Positions 26,701 through 36,163 of a stretch of DNA of 64,000 nt are shown piece by piece. The DNA is from Litomosoides sigmodontis (taxonomy: Eukaryota > Nematoda > Chromadorea > Rhabditida > Onchocercidae), in contig OY718804.1 in the NCBI GenBank assembly GCA_963070105.1, positions 10,617,817-10,681,816 of the forward strand, in the 5' to 3' direction. Below the pieces are notes generated by a model. That model saw nothing but the letters and a program-made list of their open reading frames with translations, was not told the DNA's origin and made no database searches. Numbering within the stretch: the first letter of the stretch is position 1; the number at the start of each line of letters is the position of its first letter. The translations under genes were made by a program, and so were the position numbers.

Positions 26701-28877
26701 TTGGAAAGGAACTAAATTAAATACACAGTCTTTTGACCTGAGATTAAGAGCAACGCTCACTATCTATCAAAACCCACAAAAGATTTGGTTCTGGATATTT
26801 CGGGAGACTGCATTCTTTCACCAGAAAGTTCATTTTACATCTATCCCATACAGTTCAAAACACTCATTTTATCATTATATTATCAACTAACTAAATCTTT
26901 CATCGGTAGTATCCCAAAGCAGTAATTCAGTGTCCAGTATGCAATTTTCAACAGAAGGCGCAAAACATGGATTGATTCTATGATCCAGCACCGGTGCTAT
27001 CGTATTTGTAAAGTCATTCTGAACCCGCGAGTAGTAGCGCATTTCACAACTTGGTCCTCTGTGCAGCAAGAAATGTTCACCATCATATTTTAATTCCACA
27101 TAAAATTCTTGGCCACAGAAATGAACCAGCTTAAATTCAAATTGATTTTTCGCTACTAGAACACAAATCACTTGGTTTGGCAAATGAATTTACATATAAG
27201 TAAAAGCTAGCATTTTTGGATGCTCTACAAAGCACAATACAGACCAACCAGCCTCATCCTTTATGCAGACAGATTTTCTGCTATTAGAATTTTATACAAT
27301 TATGAATTAATATACAATTGAAGGAATTACTTTATTATAAACATCTCCAGCACCATGCCTGATTCTTGATAATAACATTGGTTCAAAGCGGCGGAAAAGC
27401 ATACTCGAATCGTCTGTTATTTTACCTTCTGCGGCAAGAGCACATATTTCCCGTAAACTGACCCCAGACTGATATAATGCGGCTCCATTCGGATGTATCC
27501 AGCTTACTAAATTTGCGGATGTTACCTTTAACGAGCGCTGAAAAGCATAAAGAAATAATATCTACAACACAATACATAACTTCAAAAACAGTTCGGAGGG
27601 AAATACCAAATTGCACAAGTTTCTGTGGTTTTCGGGTTGTTTGTGGTATCGGAAATGCACAGCGAATAAAACGAATTCCTTTCACAGGTTTGCTTATTTG
27701 TACTTTTGCTTCACTCTTAGAAACTGAATACGGACTAATGTAATGGGTATGCACAGAGCTTACTTCAATCTTACGAGTCAGCACTTGCAAAAGCCAGTAG
27801 ACTTCACGTCCTGTCGCACAGGCCTTTAAAAGCTTTTCTAGCTCTTCGTTACCTGTAAGGATACAAATTACGAATTTATTAAAATAAACCAAACAACAAT
27901 TTTGGACTTATTTATGACTAGATTCCTTTAATTAATACTACGAAATGCATTGCAAAAAAATGAACACTTACTTATTTCTCCTTTCGTCATCTTGCATAAC
28001 GAGTCGTTTACATCAAAAAGAGACAGCTGATGTTTAGTAATGGTTGGATTTCGTACTGAAACTTCTTCTGCCAGCTTCGCAATCGACTGTTCCGCACTCT
28101 GGAAATGATTATGGCTCCTTTTACGACGAGTTTATGAAATTTCATTACAACTCATTTCGTATCATTATAATTATTATTAATCCCGATTTAACACCTGAAC
28201 TAAAAGAATGGGAACAGTATAAACTGCAATGCAATAACATGTAATGCAATCTATAGCATATAATTTAATATGGTTATTTTTATGTCAGCGATTTCACAAA
28301 GGAAAAAAGAAAGCTATATGGCAGTAAGAAATTAGATGTTACCTTGGAATCTATCTGCAGTAATTCCTTTTTTGTCTTTGGGGGAAGAAACAGTACTTGG
28401 CATACCTTCGATATAATTCGCTTCTGAAAAACTTAACGCTATAACTTATTTCCAAGAATTATGTCTTATAAGTATGACTGCGTTTTAATGATTTATACGA
28501 TACGACTCATGAATGGTTTTTCACCCTTAAATTTCATTAAAACTAACCGATTTCATCCGAAATTTCCGCCGATCCAATGAATTAGCCATAATGCGCAACA
28601 CCGGATAAAAGCTAACGGCCTCACTTGTAAATTTAGAAGCAACTGCTGCCCATTTTGTCACTAATGCATTTAACACTCGTTGCTTGCCAAATTTGTTCTT
28701 GAAATGAATTTGCTGCATACGATCTAAGTATCCGCATAATGTTTTATACTTGAAATTCAGAGAAATTTCTTCTTCCAAACTGCTTGCCGCTGCACCTTCC
28801 ACTTCTTGCGCATCTTTTCCGGAGCTAATATCAAGATCTTCCGTTGATTCTTCATCAGTTCCATCATTATCGGACAT
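23767..28877 (-). CDS. lig-4: DNA ligase IV (ATP-dependent), end joining
   Basis: Sixteen exons join in frame with GT-AG introns (high to low): 28877-28548, 28423-28343, 28098-27972, 27852-27764, 27537-27331, 27129-26892, 26681-26450, 26193-26073, 25957-25852, 25721-25528, 25432-25316, 25225-24994, 24878-24743, 24365-24212, 24117-23909, 23869-23767. The product is 891 aa, against 911 in human LIG4. An acidic N-terminus precedes the DNA-binding domain (residues ~1-280). The nucleotidyltransferase follows: motif I ELKYDGEH with catalytic Lys292, motif III VFDVLFLNGK, motif IV EGIVAKK, motif V GWFKVKP. The OB-fold includes FFMVGKVGTGLDD. Two BRCT domains follow, the first with ANWLIAC and the last with SSWITNF. 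The enzyme seals double-strand breaks in non-homologous end joining with XRCC4 and Ku in the nucleus; the inter-BRCT linker is where XRCC4 binds in the family. Oddities: motif I carries His297 where Arg is usual; the last intron is only 39 nt, so the terminal exon is the least certain. It lies 215 bp downstream of the RCC1-like gene on the same strand. Confidence 0.92.
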
Positions 28878-29092
28878 TCAGCACGTAGCACTTCTAATTC
28901 ATTTATTATATTTAAACGTTTAAGAAGAAAACATACAAGGTGAGATCAGCCAAAACACGTTAAAACAATACTTAGTTGAACGAGGTTACACAATCGCAAA
29001 AAGAAAGTGAAAGTGAATTTTCTCAACCGTTTCTAATCATCCAACATCTAATCAGTAATAATTTTGGAAGTATAACAGACGATAGATATTTA

Positions 29093-30292
29093 TTAACTCA
29101 TCAAGAACAATACATGGTCAGGTGCAACGGACACATCCAATGGCCTTTTTAACACATCAACTTGAAATGGAAAGTACTGATCTTTGTCATGTGAAAGACC
29201 TAAATGAGAGAACCTATTAAGACCCCATGAAAACAAATTGTCCATTTTTGAGACAGCAAACATCGAGGAGTTACCAGCAAAAACCTTTTTAACTTTACCC
29301 GAGTCATTAGGACCACTGCTGAAAATACTATTTTCCAGAAGCGCTGGTCGTCGTAATGATGTAACATTAGGTCCCATGCCGAGAATTCCGAAGCCCCAAA
29401 CATAAACTTGATCATTGCTGCTTAGTGCTATACAAGAAGTGGCTGTAGAATCCGCTAGCACAATTTTCCCGACGGAAAGACGAATTTCACGAGGAAAACT
29501 GCTTTGAATGTCCTTTACAAATGGATACATTTGTTCGTATTCATTCTGTCCCCACATGAACAATTCACCGCTCTCTGTCACCGCCATCAAAGTATCCGTG
29601 CTCCCCTTTAAAGTTGTTACTTTCATTCCATTCAGATCACCTCCAACTGGTAAACAATGCCAATCACAGCTGCATTTTCCGCGTCCCAACTGTCCATCTA
29701 CCCCTAATCCAAATGAAAATACCTCACCAGAATCCATAATGATGAATGATGTATCTAGCGTACAATGTATCTGAGCAATTTCTGAATCTGAAGGAATCGC
29801 AATTTTTTGAAATGGCTTATTCTCTAGTCTTACAAAAGCTACATTTTCAGGATCCTGTCCACACTGTCCGTGAGCATTATCACCAAAAGCATAGACCGCT
29901 TTCTTAGATGCGACCAGAAAATGTCGTCGACCCGCCGCAATGTCTATTATGGTACCAAACTGCTCGTCCGTAACATTAGCATTCAAGCAAATACCTTCGC
30001 TCCAATAATTGCCATTATCTAAATCATTGCTAAAAATATCAACGCCACCACCATAAAGTTTCCGGTCTGACGCCAAAACTGAGAAGCCAAATCCGGCTGC
30101 AATGTGACGAATATTGCGAGAATTAAAGTATAGAATTTGTCGAGGACTCCTGAATCCTTTTTGTTCGGTTTCTCGTAATGCCTTCGTAAAAAGACTCCCT
30201 GTTTTGCCGAAACCGCAACCATACACAAAGTTACTCGTTTTAGCTTTTAGCTTAGCAACCGTTGCAGCTTCCCGAGCTGCTATCCGTTTCAT
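29093..30292 (-). CDS. RCC1-repeat protein, RCC1L (WBSCR16) type
   Basis: A single 399-codon exon encodes a seven-bladed-propeller RCC1 protein. Repeat signatures include FVYGCGFGKTGSLF (res ~22), VYAFGDNAHGQCGQ (~133), VFSFGLGVDGQLGRG (~191), LFMWGQNEYEQ (~243), VYVWGFGILG (~297) and LFSWGLNRFSHLG (~356). Spacing and motifs such as the opening G-x-G-x-x-G-x-L fit the RCC1L group (mitochondrial, linked in vertebrates to mitoribosome assembly) better than nuclear RCC1. The Lys/Arg/Ala-rich first ~20 residues would suit a mitochondrial presequence. The start is the first ATG after a good 3' splice-acceptor sequence (30306-30297), which suggests trans-splicing or a 5' UTR intron. An AATAAA overlaps the stop codon. 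Downstream on the same strand, 215 bp away, is DNA ligase IV, which suggests an operon. Subfamily assignment is moderately confident. Confidence 0.85.
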   Translation of the reverse strand: MKRIAAREAATVAKLKAKTSNFVYGCGFGKTGSLFTKALRETEQKGFRSPRQILYFNSRNIRHIAAGFGFSVLASDRKLYGGGVDIFSNDLDNGNYWSEGICLNANVTDEQFGTIIDIAAGRRHFLVASKKAVYAFGDNAHGQCGQDPENVAFVRLENKPFQKIAIPSDSEIAQIHCTLDTSFIIMDSGEVFSFGLGVDGQLGRGKCSCDWHCLPVGGDLNGMKVTTLKGSTDTLMAVTESGELFMWGQNEYEQMYPFVKDIQSSFPREIRLSVGKIVLADSTATSCIALSSNDQVYVWGFGILGMGPNVTSLRRPALLENSIFSSGPNDSGKVKKVFAGNSSMFAVSKMDNLFSWGLNRFSHLGLSHDKDQYFPFQVDVLKRPLDVSVAPDHVLFLMS

Positions 30293-30296
30293 TATT

Positions 30297-30306
30297 CTGT
30301 AATCAA
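30297..30306 (-). promoter_or_regulatory. Candidate trans-splice (SL) acceptor before the RCC1-like gene
   Basis: On the minus strand TTTTGATTACAG ends at 30297, four bases before the ATG. No upstream exon is evident. In nematodes this arrangement is typical of spliced-leader addition, but a 5' UTR intron would look the same. Confidence 0.4.
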
Positions 30307-30957
30307 AATGGAAATTAATTCAGACAGTCAAATTTACTATTACATATGCCGACAATGCAACAATTTCCCAGAAGCAAGGTCACATTTGGACAATTACACC
30401 AAATATTTGCACCGTATCATCCACCAATACTCGTCCGTATGAAACTAATATAGGCATGCATCGTGCACACCATTTCGACAATCTGCCTCTTCCGAAATTT
30501 TTCGAACATTCAACCCGCTAACACTGGAAACCTCAAGTCACAGCTACAAAAATTGAACGAATAAATGTATTAAAATTTATGAAAAATAAATAGCGAAAGC
30601 AAGAGAAATAAAAGAAAGGAACATTGCAACCTACGTAGATTACAACATACGTTCTAAGAAGATGGTTAAAATTTAAAGCTTAATATAGTTTGAGCCTCGA
30701 CAGGGCCAACTCAATGTACTCCTCGACTTAAACAGGTTCATAAAAAACTAGCATTAGGATTTAACGAGTGCTGCGAAAAAGTTTCGTTGCAAAGTGATGC
30801 GTTGAAGCTCACGTCACAGTAGGTGCTACTTTATTTGGCTTAGGAGGCTAAGAAGTGTTGGTAATTAGCTGCGTGAGAAGTGCAGCTTTGTTCTTCTCTC
30901 CTTATTCATACTATTACAGAACAAAAATAAGTGAAACTACCGATGGTTTAGCGTAGA

Positions 30958-33900
30958 ATGGAACATTTTGAGGATGTGGACGAACGTGAACAACGTTTCC
31001 ATCAGTTCATCCGTCAACATATTGTAAGTGTATCGTTGTATTAATGTTTTTGTGAATGATTTATATTCATTTATAAAGTGCTAGGTTTTATTTTTTATAT
31101 CTACAATAGCTGGAACCGGCTTTTTCTCTCCTGAGAATTTCAATTTAACTTATCACCTGTAATTTTTGAAGTTCGTACTTCACATGATGCATCTGTGTGA
31201 GGGTGCGTTATCTCTAATTTTTTATTCAATGGAGCATAAATAATTGGAAGTCATAATCATAAGATCCACTTGATATTACAATATACACATATATATTAGG
31301 AGTCGTTTTCATCCTACAGTTGATGTGCTGGATAGTACAACGTATGCAATTTTCATGGATCGGTTTGTAAACAAAATATTTTTGTATTTTCTTCATTCGT
31401 TTGAAACTTTTTGATGACTTTTACTTTTTGCAGATTTGCATGCTATTGTTTATATGCTTATATCTAATTTCGTATTCAATCATTCGCCTATTGAAAGAGA
31501 GAAGTGACAATGATGAGTTGTACGCTGGTGGCGAAGATTTTTTCGTATTTCGTGTTTCGTAAGTTTAAAGTTATAATTTTATAGGGAAGGGTATTTTTAT
31601 GATCATTTTGCGGATAATTACCTCAACGCTATTGATGTCTTACAGTTTATGGATGTGTACGTGGTCCTTGGCAGTATCAATGGGAGCTGCCACGCTGTTG
31701 CCGTTTTCAGTAATTGGATCTGAAATAATACAGGCCTATCCGGGCAGTTACTATTTCCAGTGGTTGAACTGGCCTCTGATTCATTCCCTTTGGAACTATA
31801 TTTTTGCTTTAAGCAATCTGTCGTTGTTTATTCTTCTTCCTTTTGCTTATTTCTTCATTGAATCTCAAGGATTTAAAGGCCATAGAAAGGTAATGAATTT
31901 TATATATCTGTTTTTTATTCAAGTCTTCCCAGTTTCCCTCATTTCTGGAAAATCACAATGTTACTATCAATCATTTGTCGTTCAATGCCTCCAGAGTTGT
32001 AACGGATTTCATCTTGTATTGGAAAGACACTGTTTCAGCAGCCAAACCGTTAATTTTATGAGAGTTTATATACCCTCTTGATACACTGCAATTTTTTTAG
32101 TTGAGATAGCGATATTGTCTTAATGATTGAAATTTTTAGATCGTAATGGTCAGATAACATTAAATATTCACACGGAACATTAATGATATCGTTCACTGAT
32201 ATCACACTGTTTTGGAAGTTCTATTCTTTTATCATTTCGGTATAATATTTAGGTAGTGAAGTAATTGACTTCTTGGCATATTTCCTAAAATTTTTCAGGG
32301 CATAATGACTCGAGTATATGAGACTGTTGCTGTATGTATACTGCTTATAATCGTTTTAATATGCCTAGCAGATGTAATATACTCCCTTTTTGTCGTAAGT
32401 TTTATTGTTTGTAATTATAATTGTGAAAGTTTGTGTCCCAAAAGTGCACACCTGTTGAATTCAGTGTGTGAAGGAAAAAAAACTTTTTACCGTGACTTGC
32501 TTCTTGATTAATTCAACATTTTTCTTCGAATATGACATCCGTGCTTTATTCCTGGAAAAAAAGAAAGCCTTAATTTCTACATTCTACTAATTTGTGAAGA
32601 CACATATAAAATATTAGAACAAGGAAGAAAATAGTTAATTTTTGCACGCATAAGATCTTCAGACAGAGAGCGATTCAATTTCATTGTCTATACTCAGTTT
32701 CACTTCTGTCAATTTGCCATTTCTATATTCATGTGTGTCATTACTTGGAGTGCTGACGTTGCTGATTACAACTCCCATAGGTATTTCCTATTTTTCTGAT
32801 TTTCCAATTTTTTTATTTGATAGAAAATTGTTTTATTTTTTCAGGAATTCTGAAATGACGATGGGTTTTGATGGGGCAGAAGTTACAAGATTTTACAATG
32901 ATCGTTTATAATTTCAGGACTAGCAAGGATGTTTTCTGTAGTATCCAACCATCTGCTTGCAACAGACTATAATAAAATCATTGATCCGCTGGAGGAGACA
33001 GTTTTTCAACTTGAATATCAAACTCTTAAAAGACGATTACGGCGGAACAATCAAGGAGATGTATCTCTTCCAGATCCATTTCTGCCGCAAAAACCGCTTC
33101 GTGGCTATCAGGTTGTGCTACAAACAGTGAAATACGTGTTTGCGATCGTTGTTTTGCTCCTCCTAACTGTAAGTTTAACGCATGCTTTGCATTAAGATAT
33201 TAACCAAATTCCTATTCAGTAGTTTAGCTAGTAAGGTTTTTTTTTCAGCCTTTACGTAATTTACATAGTACTTGTAGTTTTCACCGCATATTGTTTCTTC
33301 TGCAATTCTTACTTTTTTTAGTTCTTTTAGACAGTCACTGTGCTTATGGTACTGATCAATACGCTGCAATTGTTGTTCGGGTTTCGAGCGTTACCTGTAT
33401 ACGCTCAATACATGGAAGTAAATTCTCGTCATACGTTAGGCATTTTTGGAGCTATCATTGAGGTTATCATAATTTGGTAAGGCATCAAAACGCTTCAGCT
33501 CTTTTAAAACCATCAAGGATTTTCTAAACTATAGTAGTTTCATTATTCGTTAAACTGTGTTTAGGTATATAATGGTTGCTGCAATGATTGGAGTTTATTC
33601 AGTGCCGTTGTTACGAAGAATTCGACCTGAGCTGCATAAGACATCAATGACACGCGTAATTGCAAACTGCACAACTGTTTTGGTGCTGAGTTCTGCGCTT
33701 CCGGTGCTCGCACGAACGCTCGGTTGGTTTCATGACATTTGTTTTCGATGCATGTAATTACCTTAGAATGTTACCTATCTTTGCTTTTGCATAATGATGA
33801 AAGTTTTGTTTTCAGGAATCACGACATTCGATTTGGTGGGAGCGTATGGTAGTTTTATGTGGTTGTCCAATTTCACACTGGTTTGGACATATAACGTTGC

Positions 33901-34260
33901 GTTTGCATTTGTGACAGTTTCTTGTTTGTTGAATCATTTCACTACACCAGTGAGAAAAGAAATTATCCAGAGGTATTGTTTGCTATTATCTCTAATTTCA
34001 CTTTAGCAGATTTTCAATGCTATGAAGTTTTGAAATCTCGACGAATTTCTTTTCAAGAATTAAGTCCTCTACGGCCTTTGATAATACTGTGTTTTTCGGC
34101 TTGTTGGCGTGATAATAACAATACGGATTATTCTACATACTGCAGATATCGTGTAACTGACTTATAGCGTTTTTTGATTGAAAGTCGCTGTATGAGTTTC
34201 AGGATTCGCGATATATCTTACCGGATAAAAGCAATTGAAACCGCTGAAAAAATGGAGTAA
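30958..34260 (+). CDS. LMBR1/LIMR-family multi-pass membrane protein
   Basis: Ten exons join in frame: 30958-31023, 31434-31558, 31646-31889, 32299-32394, 32663-32780, 32918-33168, 33331-33476, 33565-33722, 33816-33972 and 34203-34260 (472 aa; human LMBR1L is 489). The protein shows roughly nine hydrophobic segments. Family hallmarks: an early TM (CMLLFICLYLISYSIIRLL); LPFSVIGSEIIQAYPGSYYF in exon 3; a PIGLARMF turn at the exon 5/6 joint; a central cytoplasmic loop rich in basic and acidic residues (res ~195-260); FGFRALPVYAQYMEV and HTLGIFGAIIEV in exon 7; GAYGSFMWLSNF in exon 9. Members are receptors or trafficking adaptors at the plasma membrane/ER (lipocalin-interacting receptor group). 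A candidate SL acceptor (GGTTTAG) lies 7 bases before the ATG. The start is divergent from the RCC1-like gene, with 665 bp between starts. A possible poly(A) signal lies at 34824-34829. Confidence 0.88.
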
Positions 34261-36163
34261 TTTCTGTGCTGTGTATTTGTTTTATTTGCAAACATTCAAA
34301 ATATCATTTCAAAATGATCTCATCGCAAAAAGGGAAGGTGGATGGTTGTTGTTTTGTGTTTTTGAAATATGGTGCTGTTATTTACCCACATAACTGCATA
34401 TTTTTTAGTCATGTGATGATTGAATATTTCATACTACGAATAGTAAATTTGCTGTTATTTCATTTTGATTTAAAACTTGGTAATCATGATTTGACAATTG
34501 CCAGTCTTTTGATGCCTTGAAAGGGTATTTCGATGAAAGAAACAAATTTATATCTGAGTGTTAAGTCTCGTTTCCTTTAGGACATGAGGAGCACTGAAAA
34601 GTTTTTTTATTTTTTTCTATGCTTTAAAGATTAATGTAGGAGCTTGATGGACAAAAGCTTTTTCACAAAGACTGAGTTGTGTCAGGTGGTGTGTAAATAT
34701 TTTTCATATTTCTATGTTTTTGTAAATTTGTGAACTATGGACTATGTCATGTGTGATTATTGGGAATTCCATACATTTCTTGTTAATAAGATTTTCTATA
34801 GCATCTTTATGCTGAAGTACAAAAATAAAATTTTAATTAACGTATTAAATGCAAGAAGAGAAGTATGAGCTCTATCTTAATCCTTCTTGCACTCTGCTCT
34901 GAGCAAATCGAACACACAAAAATGGTTGGTGTCTCCGCAGAAGCTGTTGATAAAAAAAATAATTTTGTCGAAAGGACTGCGAAATTTGTGTCAAAAAGGA
35001 TTAAGTCTATGATTCAGACGCAAATTTTCACAGTACTTTTTTTTTTGTTGAAACTAGCAAAAATTTTGGAACCTATTATAGGAAAGGATTAGAGTCATGT
35101 GATTTTGTTATTGTGCAGTTCATCATAGGACCATCGATCTGGTGTGTAAAAACAGCTCGTTGGAGTTTAGTAGTGTTACCTTAGTTGGACCACTGGTTGC
35201 TGCTTTTCAACTTCTATTTTAGAAGCATTTTGCGCGAGCAACTTTCTACCGATAAATGGTAATGCTTGAATATTCCTATGATTCTGTCGTTTCAAGCATT
35301 ACCATTTGTCGAACAGAATTGTTCGTCTATCACTGTGCTGTTGTCCTATTACTTCTCAGCTCTCCTAAGTGGTAAGTGAAATTATTACTTTCGGTGTTGC
35401 AATTAAATATTCAAAAATTTTATTGTTCACTGAAAGGAAATTTTTTCTTGTCAGAAGAAAAAGCGAATTACCATCTTTGGCTCATTTAATATCTTTCAAA
35501 TAATTTCAATTGCCAACGATGTTAGTTGGTTTGTCTCAGAAGTTATAACTTCCTTCCTACGCACTGGTAATGAGCACATCTTCCGTGAACAGCGAACAAG
35601 ACATCTATTTGCAGAAATACACTTCAAATTTAATGCATGTGGAGTAGCGGCGCATTGGTTTGCCTTCAAGTCAATAATAACCTTTTCCAGTCAGCTTAAA
35701 CGACCAAGGCTATCTTTATCAGCATTTCTGTGCTTTCGTCATCTGCACTTAGCTCAACAAGAACAATTAATTATATATTATGAAACTATTACTATTAATT
35801 GAAAAAGTCTGAAATAATGATTTTAAAGCAGTTTGGTAGGGAGAAAAAGAGTAGGATGAAAAATAGAAATTTGTAAAAGAATGGAAATTTCAAACAATAT
35901 TTTAAAGGTAGCCGGTTCTGATTAGAAATGCACAGCTGACATGATACGTTAATTTTGACAAGTGTAATTGACATTGTGCTTGCAAAAGCAGAAGGCTTTT
36001 TCATAAGAAATATTTATCAACACTTACAGAGAATAGTACAAAATAATAAATAACAACAAAAGCAACCAATTTGTCCATATTTTCTATTCAACTTCCCACT
36101 CTGATGAGTTTTAAAAGATGTGACAGAGCGCTGGGATCGGCAAAGTCAAAGGTTATTATCACC
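34261..36163. other. Intergenic region with a pre-miRNA-like hairpin
   Basis: The 3' UTR of the LMBR1-family gene presumably reaches the AATAAA at 34824-34829. The open frame at 34865-35092 has no homology signal or splice context and I do not call it. The hairpin at 35250-35311 is listed separately. I see nothing coding in the rest. Confidence 0.5.
35250..35311. ncRNA. Candidate microRNA precursor hairpin
   Basis: Positions 35250-35270 pair with 35291-35311 over 21 bp with one mismatch (G-T wobble if transcribed from one strand), around a 20-base loop. Arm core: AATGGTAATGCTTGAA. Pairing continues outward with small bulges (CAA/TTG and TTCT/AGAA blocks), extending the stem to about 35230-35322. 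Length, near-perfect duplex and loop size fit a nematode pre-miRNA. I do not recognise the arm as a known conserved miRNA. The hairpin folds on either strand, so strand is open. A short decayed inverted-repeat transposon is the main alternative. Confidence 0.45.

Noticed and set aside
27543..27763. Open frame reading through from ligase IV exon 4 to about 27422
   Set aside because: Alignment to the family and phase show that 27763-27538 is an intron (GTAAGC...TTTTCAG); the read-through residues have no LIG4 counterpart.
34865..35092. 75-codon frame after the LMBR1-family gene
   Set aside because: No homology, no splice context, hydrophobic-basic chance composition; probably 3' UTR or intergenic sequence.
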